The notes: generated from the sequence alone by a model not told the origin. A DNA stretch of 64,000 bases from Ectothiorhodospira haloalkaliphila ATCC 51935 (GCF_000633935.1 NZ_KK214996.1:699880-763879); one strand, 5' to 3'; shown: positions 42,885 through 53,665, numbered from the stretch's first letter. A program made the numbers and translations.

Positions 42885-43832
42885 ATGACCGACTCGCTCA
42901 CCGTCAGCAACATCATGGAGGTCATGGAGGAGCGCCTGGGCCTCACCTGGGTGGCGGGTACTCAGGGGGGTGGCCGGAGCATATCGCACCGGTCCACCCC
43001 CCATGGCAGTCCGTCCCTGGTGGGTCACCTGAACATCATCCACCCCAACCAGATCCAGGTGCTGGGGAATGATGAGATGCGCTACCTGTGGTCGCTGCGC
43101 AAGAACTCCCAGCGAGACATTCTGGAGCAATTGTGCAGCGGCGCCTCCTCCATGCTGATCGTGACCGATAACCTGGAGCCCCTCCCGGAGCTGCGCACCC
43201 TGTCGGAGCGCCAGTCGGTGCCGCTGCTGCGCACCGCCCTGCCCAGCCATGAGCTGATCAATATCCTGCGTTACTTCTTCAGCAACAAGCTGGCGGAGAC
43301 CACCACCCTGCACGGGGTGTTCATGGAAGTGCTGGGAATCGGGGTGCTGTTGACCGGCGATAGCGCCGTGGGCAAGAGTGAACTGGCCCTGGAGCTCATC
43401 AGCCGGGGCCACCGCCTGGTGGCGGACGATGCCCCGGAATTCGCCCGCATCGCCCCGGACATCCTGCGTGGCACCTGCCCGCCGGTGCTGGAGAATTTTC
43501 TCGAGGTGAGGGGGCTGGGCGTGCTCAATGTGAAGGCCATGTACGGCGATAGCGCCATCAAGAACAGCAAGTACCTGCGCCTGATCATCGATCTCAAAGA
43601 TCAGGCCAAGGTGCAGGCCGAGGATATCGACCGCCTGCACGGGGTGCGCTACACCCGGGTGGTGCTGGGGCTGGAAATCCCGGTCATCACCCTGCCGGTC
43701 GCCCCGGGACGCAACCTGGCCGTCATGGTGGAAGGCGCGATTCGCAACCACCTGCTGCGCCTGCGCGGTTATTATGCCGGCGACGACCTGGCTGCCCGAC
43801 AGCGCAAGCAGATGCAGAGCGAAAGCCCATGA
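42885..43832 (+). CDS. hprK: HPr kinase/phosphorylase
   Basis: Bifunctional enzyme that adds or removes phosphate on a serine of HPr. 315 residues with P-loop GDSAVGKS (158-165) and the HprK signature LEVRGLGVLNVKAMYG. Typical of Firmicutes but also present in many non-enteric proteobacteria. Its presumed substrate, an HPr with Ser46, is encoded at 45107-45376. It overlaps rapZ by 4 nt. Confidence 0.95.
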   Translation: MTDSLTVSNIMEVMEERLGLTWVAGTQGGGRSISHRSTPHGSPSLVGHLNIIHPNQIQVLGNDEMRYLWSLRKNSQRDILEQLCSGASSMLIVTDNLEPLPELRTLSERQSVPLLRTALPSHELINILRYFFSNKLAETTTLHGVFMEVLGIGVLLTGDSAVGKSELALELISRGHRLVADDAPEFARIAPDILRGTCPPVLENFLEVRGLGVLNVKAMYGDSAIKNSKYLRLIIDLKDQAKVQAEDIDRLHGVRYTRVVLGLEIPVITLPVAPGRNLAVMVEGAIRNHLLRLRGYYAGDDLAARQRKQMQSESP

Positions 43833-44689
43833 AGCTCATCATCGTCAGTGGCCTGTCCGGCTCCGGCAAGACCGTGGCCCTGCATGCCCTGGAGGATGCG
43901 GGCTATTACTGCATCGATAACCTGCACCTGGGCCTGCTCACAGCGGTGGTCGCGCAGCTGCGCAGCCCCCGCCTCACCCTGTACGACGAGGCCGCCGTGG
44001 GCATCGACGCCCGCAGCGGCATCGAGGAACTGGATCGTTTCGACACCATCGTCGAGGAGATCCGCGCCATGGGCGTGGATCTGCAGGTCATCTTCCTCCA
44101 GGCAGAGGAGGAGACCCTGCTGCGACGCTTCAGCGAGACCCGTCGACGGCATCCCCTCACCCGCGACGGCGTGCCCTTGTGGGAGGCCATCCATCTGGAG
44201 CGCAAGCTGCTCTCCAATATCGCCAACCATGCCGATCTCGCCATCGACACCACCCGCACCAACGTGCACCAGCTGAGTCAGACGATCCGTGAGCGTGTGG
44301 AACAGGCCGCCGACCGGGGCATCTCCCTGCTGATCCAGTCCTTCGGTTTCAAGCATGGCGCACCAGTGGACTCGGATTTTGTCTTCGATGTACGCTGTCT
44401 TCCCAACCCTCACTGGGAACCGCTGCTGCGCGGCCTTACCGGCCGTGACGAGGAAGTGGCCCGATTCCTGGACAATCACCCCATGGTGGAGGAGATGTTT
44501 GCCTCGTTGCGCGACTTCCTGACCACCTGGATCCCACGATTCGAGGGTGAAAACCGCTCATACCTGACCGTATCCATTGGTTGCACTGGCGGGCAGCATC
44601 GCTCAGTCTATCTAGCGGAGAGACTGGCGGAACATTTCCGCGGCCTCAGGGGCGAGGCGGTGAGCACCCGTCACCGTGAACTTTCCTGA
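43829..44689 (+). CDS. rapZ: RNase adapter protein RapZ
   Basis: P-loop protein that in E. coli binds GlcN6P and presents the sRNA GlmZ to RNase E, thereby controlling GlmS and amino-sugar supply for the envelope. 286 residues: Walker A GLSGSGKT (7-14), and the C-terminal sensory/RNA-binding domain with SIGCTGGQHRSVYLAERL. Overlaps hprK by 4 nt. Confidence 0.96.
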   Translation: MKLIIVSGLSGSGKTVALHALEDAGYYCIDNLHLGLLTAVVAQLRSPRLTLYDEAAVGIDARSGIEELDRFDTIVEEIRAMGVDLQVIFLQAEEETLLRRFSETRRRHPLTRDGVPLWEAIHLERKLLSNIANHADLAIDTTRTNVHQLSQTIRERVEQAADRGISLLIQSFGFKHGAPVDSDFVFDVRCLPNPHWEPLLRGLTGRDEEVARFLDNHPMVEEMFASLRDFLTTWIPRFEGENRSYLTVSIGCTGGQHRSVYLAERLAEHFRGLRGEAVSTRHRELS

Positions 44690-44710
44690 TCCTTGAACCG
44701 GGATGCCAGC

Positions 44711-45106
44711 ATGTCCGTCGGACTCATGATCATTACACACAATCACATCGGGGAAGACCTGCTCAACACGGCGCGTTCCATGATGGGCACCATCCCGCTG
44801 GAAACGTACTGCCTGGCGGTCTCCCAGTCCGGTGACCCGGACATCCTCCTGGGAAAGGCCATCGATGCCTATCATCGACTCCACCAGGGGGACGGCGTCC
44901 TGGTGCTCACCGACATGTACGGCTCCACCCCCAGCAATATCGCCAACCGTCTCACCCAGCAGCCCAAGGTCCAGGTGATCGCCGGGCTGAACCTCCCCAT
45001 GCTGGTGCGGGTGCTGAACTACCCCACCCTGCGCCTGCATGAACTGGTCAACAAGGCCATCAGTGGTGGCCACGACGGCATCCTTCTCTGCGAGACCCAC
45101 AGTTAA
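44711..45106 (+). CDS. PTS mannose-family IIA domain protein
   Basis: Stand-alone IIA(Man)-type protein of 131 residues. The active-site histidine is His10 in VGLMIITHNHIGEDLL, and VLTDMYGSTPSNIA is the second conserved loop. No IIB, IIC or IID genes accompany it, so a regulatory rather than transport role is likely. Start at 44711 follows an in-frame ATG (44693) with no similarity. The stop is immediately followed by the HPr start codon. Confidence 0.92.
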   Translation: MSVGLMIITHNHIGEDLLNTARSMMGTIPLETYCLAVSQSGDPDILLGKAIDAYHRLHQGDGVLVLTDMYGSTPSNIANRLTQQPKVQVIAGLNLPMLVRVLNYPTLRLHELVNKAISGGHDGILLCETHS

Positions 45107-45376
45107 ATGCCCACGCGGGAAGTCGAGATCATCAACAAGCTGGGCATGCATGCACGTGCAGCGGCCAAGTTCGTCAACCTGGCCAGTAGTTATGCGGCTG
45201 ACCTGGAGGTGGAAAAGGGCAGCCGCCGCGTGAATGGCAAGAGCATCATGGGCATCATGATGCTGGCCGCCAGCCGCGGCACCACCGTGCGCCTGATCGC
45301 CGAGGGGGAGGATGCCGAGCAGGCCCTGGAAGCGCTGGAGGGATTGATCGGGGAGCGCTTCGGGGAACCTGAGTAG
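45107..45376 (+). CDS. ptsH: Phosphocarrier HPr (NPr-like) with HprK-target serine
   Basis: 89-residue HPr. His15 in LGMHARAAAK is the site phosphorylated by enzyme I; Ser46 in VNGKSIMGIM is exactly the residue modified by HprK. The start codon directly abuts the stop of the IIA(Man) gene. Enzyme I (ptsP/ptsI) is not in the window and does not follow as it often does. The gene runs convergently towards thiC, with 29 nt between stops. Confidence 0.94.
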   Translation: MPTREVEIINKLGMHARAAAKFVNLASSYAADLEVEKGSRRVNGKSIMGIMMLAASRGTTVRLIAEGEDAEQALEALEGLIGERFGEPE

Positions 45377-45405
45377 TCGCAGGCATTGGGGGAAGGCAAG
45401 AAAGC

Positions 45406-47304
<1,899 letters not shown>

Positions 47305-47348
47305 TCAAGGGGGCGGCGGTCACCACGGGGCGCGGTTGCGCGCCTCCG

Positions 47349-47426
47349 AAGCTTCCCTCCGCCGGTATGATCCGGTTCAGGTTCCAAGGGACTGTCTCAG
47401 CCCCCTTCGGGGGCACCCCTAGCTTC
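47349..47426 (-). promoter_or_regulatory. TPP riboswitch (THI element) of thiC
   Basis: Minus-strand aptamer upstream of thiC. P1 is closed by GAAGCT (47426-47421) with AGCTTC (47354-47349); the conserved GGGGTGCC, GGGCTGAGA and ACCTGAACCGGATCATACCGG-type blocks (47382-47362) follow in order. It ends about 54 nt before the thiC ATG. A CCCCCTTGAGG stretch near the ribosome binding site suggests control of translation initiation, though this is inferred. Confidence 0.95.
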
Positions 47427-47434
47427 AGGCGCCC

Positions 47435-47463
47435 AAGCTAGCCCAGATGCCAGGGCTTGGCAA
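47435..47463 (-). promoter_or_regulatory. Candidate thiC promoter
   Basis: Minus-strand TTGCCA (47463-47458), a 17-nt spacer and TAGCTT (47440-47435) would start transcription at about 47428, two bases before the riboswitch P1 helix. The -10 is weak but the position is right. Confidence 0.45.
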
Positions 47464-47486
47464 GCCCGAAGGGCTCCTCGTGCACC

Positions 47487-48977
47487 TCAACTGATCGCCG
47501 CCTCCAGGCGTTCGCACGCCGTTTCCAGCACCGTCACCCGCGCAAAGCGCTTGTCGTTGGCCGATACCAGCGTCCAGGGCGCGTATTCGGTGCTGGTACG
47601 CACCACCATCTCGTTCACCGCCGCGTTGTAGCCCTCCCGCTGCTGGCGATTGCGCCAGTCCTCGTCGGTGATCTTGTGTTGCTTGTAAGCGACCTTCTCG
47701 CGCTCCCGGAAACGCTCCAGTTGCTCTTCTTCCGTGATGTGCAGCCAGAACTTCACCAGCACGATGTCGTGCTCCACCAACTGCTCCTCGAAGTCGTTGA
47801 TCTCGTGATAGGCCCGGCGCCAGCGATCCTCGGCGGCAAACCCCTCTACCCGCTCCACGAGCACGCGTCCGTACCAGGACCGGTCGAACACCGTCATGCG
47901 TCCCCGGGGCGGCACGTAGCGCCAGAAGCGCCACAAATAATGATGGGCGCGCTCCTCGTCGGTGGGGGCCGCCACGGCCACCACACGGTAAAGACGCGCA
48001 TCAATCCCGGAGGTGAGGCGACGAATGGCCCCTCCCTTGCCAGCGGCATCCCAGCCCTCGAACACGATCACCATGGCCACCCCCTTGTCCTTGGCCCGCC
48101 AGGTCAGATCGCGCAGCCGCGCCTGGGCACGGGCCAGGCGTTTCTTGTAGTCCGTCTTTTCCAGGGCCTGAGTCATGTCCAGATGGTCCAGCACCGTCAC
48201 ACGGGCAGAAGGCTCGGGAGGCAGGCTCGGCGCGTGGGAGAGCGAGACGCCCTCATGGGGCGGCCCACCTGCCTGCAGGCGCTCGTTAATGGCATCGAGC
48301 AGGGTGCGACCCACGGTGAGATCCCGGTACCGGGGATCGGTGGCCTCGATCAGATACCAGGGGGCGAGTCCGCTATCGGTCTCGCGGATCACCCGCTCCC
48401 CGGTCTCCACCAGGCGCTGATAGCGGATGGTCTGATCCTTGCCTTTGGGCAACCGATACCAGCGGCTGGCGGGGTCCTTGAGGCGTTGTTTGAGCCGGGC
48501 CTTCTGTTCGGAACGGGTCAGATGGAACCAGAACTTGATGATCAGGGCCCCATCCACCACCAGCATGCTCTCGAAATCCCGGATGCGGGTGAGGGACTCA
48601 TGCAGGCTGGCCTCGTCCCATTCATCATGAATGCGCTGACGGATGGGCCGGGCATACCAGCCGCCGAAGAAGATGCCGATACTGCCTCGGCGGGGCATGG
48701 ACTGCCAGTAACGCCACAGGGGCGGACGCTGCAACTGATCGGAACTCTGCTCCCAGAAGGCATGGGTCTCCACCCCCCGGGTATCCAGCCAGGTATTCAG
48801 GCAGTTCACCACCTCACCACGGCCGACGCCATCGACACCCTCGACGATGATGATCACAGCGGCGTCCGTGTCCCGCAGACGGCGTTGGGCCTCCAGCAGA
48901 TCGGCCCGCAGTCGTGGCACCGCCTCCTTGTAAGTCTGCTTCGATACCTTTCTGCCCAACTCCGCTGCTTCGAACAT
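47487..48977 (-). CDS. pap: Two-domain PPK2-type polyphosphate:AMP phosphotransferase
   Basis: Class II PPK2-like enzyme that would phosphorylate AMP with polyphosphate. 496 residues from ATG 48977 (MFEAAELGRKV), comprising two tandem PPK2 domains (about 10-225 and 260-495). The second has an intact Walker A EGWDAAGKGG and FDRSWYGRVLVERVEGF; the first has the altered EGVDGVGRGE, where Arg replaces the P-loop Lys, suggesting a non-catalytic first half as in the fused Pseudomonas-type enzymes. A GTG start five codons upstream is possible. Divergent from the methyltransferase gene. Confidence 0.9.
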   Translation of the reverse strand: MFEAAELGRKVSKQTYKEAVPRLRADLLEAQRRLRDTDAAVIIIVEGVDGVGRGEVVNCLNTWLDTRGVETHAFWEQSSDQLQRPPLWRYWQSMPRRGSIGIFFGGWYARPIRQRIHDEWDEASLHESLTRIRDFESMLVVDGALIIKFWFHLTRSEQKARLKQRLKDPASRWYRLPKGKDQTIRYQRLVETGERVIRETDSGLAPWYLIEATDPRYRDLTVGRTLLDAINERLQAGGPPHEGVSLSHAPSLPPEPSARVTVLDHLDMTQALEKTDYKKRLARAQARLRDLTWRAKDKGVAMVIVFEGWDAAGKGGAIRRLTSGIDARLYRVVAVAAPTDEERAHHYLWRFWRYVPPRGRMTVFDRSWYGRVLVERVEGFAAEDRWRRAYHEINDFEEQLVEHDIVLVKFWLHITEEEQLERFREREKVAYKQHKITDEDWRNRQQREGYNAAVNEMVVRTSTEYAPWTLVSANDKRFARVTVLETACERLEAAIS

Positions 48978-49071
48978 GCCTGACCCCGTCACCGTGTGAT
49001 GCCCGCACCCGATGGGCGCGGGTCTTGCCCCACCCTGCCCAAGACCTTAACCTTCCGTTCACGACTCATCA

Positions 49072-49100
49072 CCGGGCGGCGCACCATCATGGCCGCCCGG
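49072..49100. repeat. Inverted repeat in the pap / methyltransferase intergenic gap
   Basis: CCGGGCGG and CCGCCCGG are 8-bp arms around a 13-nt spacer, 33 nt before the plus-strand start at 49133. It lies in the leader of the methyltransferase gene and could be an operator or leader hairpin; nothing more can be said. Confidence 0.4.
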
Positions 49101-49132
49101 CATAACAACCACAAGATGCAGAGACCACCACC

Positions 49133-49789
49133 ATGAACCTCGAACAAGCCCGTTTCAATATGGTTGAACAGCAGATCCGCCCCTGGGAGGTGCTGGATCC
49201 GCGTGTACTGTCCGTGATGGAACACACCCCCCGGGAGCGTTTTGTGCCCGAGAGTCAGCGCATGCTGGCCTATGCCGACCTGGAGGTCCCTCTGGGTCAT
49301 GGCGAATCCATGATGCGCCCCACCGTGGAAGGACGCCTGCTGCAGGCACTGGACATTCAGCCCCGTGACGTCATCCTGGAGGTGGGCACCGGCTCCGGCT
49401 ATCTCACCGCCTGCCTTGCCCAGTTGGGAAGTCATGTGGAGAGCGTGGACATTCACGAAGACTTCACCCGTACCGCGGGGCAGCCACTGAAGGATCTGCA
49501 ACTGCGCAACGTCAACCTGGTCACCGGCAATGCCGCCGAGGGCTGGTCCGGTCGCCATGGCCTGTATGACGTCATCGCCGTGACCGCCTCCATGGCACGC
49601 TACCGGGAGGACTTCGAGCGTCAATTGAATCTGGGTGGACGTCTGTTCGTGGTGGTGGGAGAACCGCCGGCCATGCAGGCGATGCTGGTGATCCGCGTGG
49701 GTGAGAATGATTTCTCCCGTCATGGCCTCTTCGAAACCTGCCTGAAACCACTGCAGGGGTTCGAAGAGCCCCCCCGTTTCGTCTTCTGA
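49133..49789 (+). CDS. Protein-L-isoaspartate O-methyltransferase-like protein
   Basis: Pcm-family SAM methyltransferase of 218 residues. SAM motif I is ILEVGTGSGYLTACLA, preceded by the family segments NMVEQQIRPWEVLD and RERFVP. Proteins of this subgroup commonly sit just before tolC with a rhodanese gene, as here, and differ from housekeeping Pcm, so repair of isoaspartate is not assured. The ATG at 49133 is the only sensible start. Operon with the rhodanese gene 8 nt downstream. Confidence 0.85.
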   Translation: MNLEQARFNMVEQQIRPWEVLDPRVLSVMEHTPRERFVPESQRMLAYADLEVPLGHGESMMRPTVEGRLLQALDIQPRDVILEVGTGSGYLTACLAQLGSHVESVDIHEDFTRTAGQPLKDLQLRNVNLVTGNAAEGWSGRHGLYDVIAVTASMARYREDFERQLNLGGRLFVVVGEPPAMQAMLVIRVGENDFSRHGLFETCLKPLQGFEEPPRFVF

Positions 49790-49797
49790 ATCCGCCC

Positions 49798-50118
49798 ATG
49801 CAGAGACTGACGGCACAGCAGCTTCACGATCATCTGCGGTCGAGCCAGGAGCCGCCGCAACTCATTGACGTGCGCGAACCCTGGGAATACGAAATCGTGC
49901 ACCTGGAAGGGGCCCAGCTATTCCCCCTGGGGCAACTGGACGAACTTGAAGAGACCCTGGACCCGGACGAAGAGGTGGTGCTGATCTGTCATCATGGTAT
50001 CCGCTCCCTGCAGGTGGCCCACTACCTTGAACATCAGGGCTTCACCCGGGTGATCAATCTGGAGGGCGGCATGGACGCCTGGGCCCGCCAGGTGGACCCG
50101 AAGCTGCCCACCTACTGA
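49798..50118 (+). CDS. Single-domain rhodanese (sulfurtransferase family)
   Basis: 106-residue cytoplasmic rhodanese domain. The active-site cysteine is Cys64 in ICHHGIRS, and the LIDVREPWEYEIVHLEGA segment is conserved. Probably a persulfide carrier, with substrate unknown. Situated between the Pcm-like gene and tolC. Confidence 0.9.
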   Translation: MQRLTAQQLHDHLRSSQEPPQLIDVREPWEYEIVHLEGAQLFPLGQLDELEETLDPDEEVVLICHHGIRSLQVAHYLEHQGFTRVINLEGGMDAWARQVDPKLPTY

Positions 50119-50218
50119 AGAAGTCCGCCAAGGTTCCCAATCCGGCCTCGATGAAGATACGATATCAGATTATGCTGATGTTCCCTGTGACCCCCACCCC
50201 TTGCGGCTGGAGATGCCC

Positions 50219-51553
50219 ATGATCCGCTTTCGCAAACCGCTGCTGGCCGGCCTGTTTGTTTCACTGACCACGGCGGCCGCGCCTCTGTATGCTGCCGATT
50301 TGCTGGAGGTTTACCGCACTGCCCAGGAGCGGGATGCGGAAGTGCGCGCCGCCGAGGCCGAGTTCCGCGCCGCCCTGCAGGCCCGCCCCCAGGCCCGCTC
50401 CGTGCTGCTGCCGCAGATCGAGGGCACCCTGGGGTATGCCTACACGGACACGAATCTGGAGGGTCGGAGTTCCTTCGACTTTCAGACCCGCAGCTTCGAG
50501 TTGTCCCTTAATCAGACGATCTATGATCACGCCAACTACGTGGCCCTGCGCCAGGCGGATCTGGGCATCGCCCAGGCCACGGCAGTGCGTGATGCCGCCC
50601 GTCAGGAACTGATCCTGCGGGTGGCCGAGGCCTATTTCGGAGTGCTCTCGGCCAAGGACAACCTCTCCTTCGCCGAGGCGGAAAAAGAGGCCATTGGCCG
50701 GCAGCTGGAGCAGGCGGATCGTCGCTTTGAGGTGGGCCTGATCGCCATCACTGACGTCAAGGAGGCCCAGGCCCAGTTCGATCTGTCGGTGGCCGAGGAG
50801 ATTGCCGCCCAGAACCGGCTGGATCAGGCCCGGGAGGACCTGGCGGTGATCACCGGACAGTACTACGAGAGCATGTCGGAACTCTCCGACCGCATGCCTC
50901 TGGTGATACCGGATCCCGTGGACAAGAACCAGTGGGTGGAAACGGCTCGGGAGGCCAACCTGAACCTGGTGGCCCAGCGCCTGGGTACCGAGGTGGCAGC
51001 CCAGGAGATCCGGCGTCAGCGCTCCGGTCACTACCCGACCCTGGGGCTGTCGGCCAGCTATACGGATCAGGAATTCAACGACCTGCCCGACCTGGGCCCA
51101 CAGCAAGGTCAGCAATTCCTGGACCGCCGGGACACCCAGATCGGCGTGCAGTTGCGCGTGCCCATCTACACCGGTGGCCGGGTGAGTTCCCTGACCCGGG
51201 AAGCCCGTGAGAACTTCGATGCCTCCCGCGAGCAGCAGGAACTGGCGGAGCGCCGCACCGTCCAGCAGACCCGCAGCGCCTTCCTTTCCGTTAATGCCGG
51301 CATCTCCCGCGTGCGGGCGCTGGAACAGGCCCTGGAGTCCACACGGGCCTCCTTCGAGGCTGCCGAAGCCGGCTTCGAGGTGGGTACGCGCACGGCCGTG
51401 GATGTGCTGCTGGAATTGCGCCAGGTCTTCCGGGCCGAGCGGGACTTCTCCGAGGCCCGTTACGATTACCTGCTCAACACCCTGCGCCTGAAGCAGGCTG
51501 CGGGCACCCTCACCCAGGAAGATCTGGTGAGCGTGAACACCTGGCTGGATTAA
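50219..51553 (+). CDS. tolC: Outer-membrane efflux channel TolC
   Basis: Trimeric outer-membrane channel for type I secretion and RND/MFS efflux. Start at 50219 (MIRFRKPLLAG) has GGAG six nt upstream and gives 444 residues with a Sec signal ending at LYAA (about 26). Two OEP repeats with long coiled-coil helices are seen, with the family segments LEVYRTAQERDAEVRAAEAE, RRFEVGLIAITDVKEAQAQ and VGTRTAVDVLLELRQVF. An in-frame ATG at 50213 and a TTG at 50201 are less well placed. Confidence 0.93.
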   Translation: MIRFRKPLLAGLFVSLTTAAAPLYAADLLEVYRTAQERDAEVRAAEAEFRAALQARPQARSVLLPQIEGTLGYAYTDTNLEGRSSFDFQTRSFELSLNQTIYDHANYVALRQADLGIAQATAVRDAARQELILRVAEAYFGVLSAKDNLSFAEAEKEAIGRQLEQADRRFEVGLIAITDVKEAQAQFDLSVAEEIAAQNRLDQAREDLAVITGQYYESMSELSDRMPLVIPDPVDKNQWVETAREANLNLVAQRLGTEVAAQEIRRQRSGHYPTLGLSASYTDQEFNDLPDLGPQQGQQFLDRRDTQIGVQLRVPIYTGGRVSSLTREARENFDASREQQELAERRTVQQTRSAFLSVNAGISRVRALEQALESTRASFEAAEAGFEVGTRTAVDVLLELRQVFRAERDFSEARYDYLLNTLRLKQAAGTLTQEDLVSVNTWLD

Positions 51554-51571
51554 GCCGACTGGATTAATAAC

Positions 51572-52132
51572 ATGGCCGAACTGCTCTGCAACCCTGATCG
51601 CAGCCACTTGCTGGTTGTGGACATCCAGGAGAAACTGGCGATGGCCATGGATGAGGCAGAGCGCGCCGGGGTTTACCACAACGCAGGCCGCCTGGCCCGG
51701 GCCGCCGGGATGCTGAACATTCCCGTCACCGTGACCGAGCAGTATCCCCAGGGGATCGGTCACACGGCTGGCCAGGTCCTGGAACAGTTACCCGAGACGG
51801 CCCGGGTGCTGGACAAGACCTCGTTCTCCTGCTGCGGCGACCCAGGCATCATGGATGCCCTCAAGAGCGCCCGCCGCCCGCAGGTGATCGTCTGCGGCAT
51901 GGAGGCCCATGTGTGCGTATTGCAGACGGCCCTGCGGCTCACCCAGGAGGGTTTCCAGGTATTCGTGGTGGAGGACGGCATCTGTTCCCGCGCCCCCCGC
52001 AACCGGGACAATGCCCTGGCCCGCATGGCCCGCGCCGGCGTGATCGTGACCAATGCCGAGTCGGTGATGTTCGAATGGCTGGGCGAGTGCACCCACCCCC
52101 GCTTCAAGGATCTGCTGAAGCTGATCCGCTGA
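51572..52132 (+). CDS. Isochorismatase-family hydrolase (YcaC-like)
   Basis: Cysteine hydrolase of 186 residues. The catalytic triad of the family is present: Asp17 (VVDIQ), Lys82 (LDKTSFSC) and Cys115 (MEAHVCV). The absence of a siderophore pathway nearby argues against true isochorismatase; YcaC-like hydrolases of unknown substrate are the closest fit. It begins 18 nt after the tolC stop, so it is probably cotranscribed. Confidence 0.87.
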   Translation: MAELLCNPDRSHLLVVDIQEKLAMAMDEAERAGVYHNAGRLARAAGMLNIPVTVTEQYPQGIGHTAGQVLEQLPETARVLDKTSFSCCGDPGIMDALKSARRPQVIVCGMEAHVCVLQTALRLTQEGFQVFVVEDGICSRAPRNRDNALARMARAGVIVTNAESVMFEWLGECTHPRFKDLLKLIR

Positions 52133-52170
52133 TCGCCAGCCCCCTCAGTCGGAGCCAGCCAACCTCCCCT

Positions 52171-52345
52171 GTGGGAGCCGGCCTGCCCCCCCTTGTGGGA
52201 GCCGGCCTGCCGGCGATGCGCTGCGACAGCAGCGCCCGAGCCAGACCATATGCCCACCGCCTTCGCGGGCAAGGCCCGCTCCCACATAACTCGGCCGGGC
52301 CAGGCCATATGCCCACCGCTTTCGCGGGCAAGGCCCGCTCCCACA
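52171..52345. repeat. Cluster of REP-like repeats
   Basis: Two direct copies of a 17-mer starting GTGGGAGCCGG (52171-52187, 52195-52211) are followed by two direct copies of a 41-bp unit (52246-52286 and 52305-52345; one mismatch, 59-bp period). Each unit begins CCATATGCCCACCGC and ends GGCCCGCTCCCAC, which is the reverse complement of a REP-type end. The cluster fills the gap between the convergent hydrolase and waaA genes. Confidence 0.85.
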
Positions 52346-52393
52346 GAAGTCACCCCGACACTCATGGGAACGGAAATGACCCGCCCCTATACA

Positions 52394-53665
52394 CTATGGG
52401 GGAGTCGGCGCCATATCCTCTGCCCATTTGAGTACTCGAGCCACTGCTCCACGATTTGATTCCAGCACCTGCAAGGCCGCCCCGGCGAGGGCCTTACGCT
52501 CCTCACCTGCGGATAGCAATTGCAGGATGATTTGGCCCAGCTCGTCAGCGCCCTTCACATTGCACACCCCACCCGCGTCGGACAGCGCCGCAAACACTTC
52601 GCTAAAATTGAACACCTCAGGCCCCGTCACCACAGGTACGCCATGGGCAGCAGGCTCCAGGGGGTTATGTCCCCCCGTAGGCACCAGGCTCCCCCCCACA
52701 AAGGCCACATCGGCCACGCCGTAGAGCATGAGCAGTTCCCCCATGCTGTCGCCCAGCCATAACGCCTGAGTATTGTCAGGCACCTGTCCCGCGCTGCGCC
52801 TTGCAGGCTCCCATCCTGACTCACGGCACAGGCGTGCCACGGTCTCGAAGCGCTCCGGATGCCGGGGCACCAGGATGAGCAAGGCATCGGGCAGTGCCCG
52901 GCGCACGAAGGCGTGGGCCTTGAGCACCTGTTCATCCTCACCGGGATGGGTGCTGGCGGCGATCCAGACCGGATGCATGCCCAGAGCATCACGCAGAGCA
53001 CGGGACTGATTCAGCAGGGCGTCGGAGAGCGTCAGGTCATACTTGATGTTGCCGGCCACCCGGACCCGATCGGGCAACGCCCCCAAGGCGACGAAGCGGT
53101 CAGCATCCTCCGGACCGCGGGCCGCCACGCCCTCCAGCCACCCCAGGGTGCGTTGCACCAGCGGGCGCAGTCGCTGATAGCCGCGAAAGGAACGGGGAGA
53201 CAGGCGGGCATTCACCAGCAGGATCGGGATGCCATGGGCGTGACAGGCCCGGTAGAGGTTGGGCCAGAGTTCGGTTTCCATGACCAGCAACCGGTCCATG
53301 GGCATCCGTTTGAGGAACCTCCCCACGGCACCCGGCAGATCGAATGGCAGATAGCGATGGATCACCGCATCCCCCAAGCGCCGGACCACCTCGTCTGCCC
53401 CCGTGGGGGTGGTGGTCGTGACCAGCACCGGCTGCTCCGGATGCCGTTCCCGCCAGGCCCGGATCAGCGCAGTGGCCGCCACCACCTCCCCCACCGATAC
53501 GGCATGCACCCACAGATGGGCACGCCTATCACGAGGCGGCTCTGGAAACCCCAGCCTCTCGCCCCAGCGCTGCCGATAGGCCGGGTTGCGACGGCTGCGC
53601 CAAAGCAGTCGCAGCAGGAAAACGGGCGTGAGCAAATGGATCAGGAGATTATAGAGTGCATGCAT
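52394..53665 (-). CDS. waaA: 3-deoxy-D-manno-octulosonic acid transferase (KDO transferase)
   Basis: Inner-membrane-associated GT30 enzyme that adds KDO to lipid IV-A. 423 residues from the ATG at 53665 (MHALYNLLIHLLTP); an ATG directly before it is equally possible. N-terminal membrane-associated helix, then the GT-B fold with WVHAVSVGEVVAA, METELWPNLYRAC, GNIKYDL, STHPGEDE and the C-terminal GGSLVPTGGHNPLEPAAHG. It is downstream of hldE in the LPS core group. Confidence 0.95.
   Translation of the reverse strand: MHALYNLLIHLLTPVFLLRLLWRSRRNPAYRQRWGERLGFPEPPRDRRAHLWVHAVSVGEVVAATALIRAWRERHPEQPVLVTTTTPTGADEVVRRLGDAVIHRYLPFDLPGAVGRFLKRMPMDRLLVMETELWPNLYRACHAHGIPILLVNARLSPRSFRGYQRLRPLVQRTLGWLEGVAARGPEDADRFVALGALPDRVRVAGNIKYDLTLSDALLNQSRALRDALGMHPVWIAASTHPGEDEQVLKAHAFVRRALPDALLILVPRHPERFETVARLCRESGWEPARRSAGQVPDNTQALWLGDSMGELLMLYGVADVAFVGGSLVPTGGHNPLEPAAHGVPVVTGPEVFNFSEVFAALSDAGGVCNVKGADELGQIILQLLSAGEERKALAGAALQVLESNRGAVARVLKWAEDMAPTPP

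Noticed and set aside
52246-52345. CRISPR-like appearance of the two direct 41-bp repeats
   Set aside because: Only two units, with the spacer containing REP-type sequence and no cas genes; it is a REP cluster.
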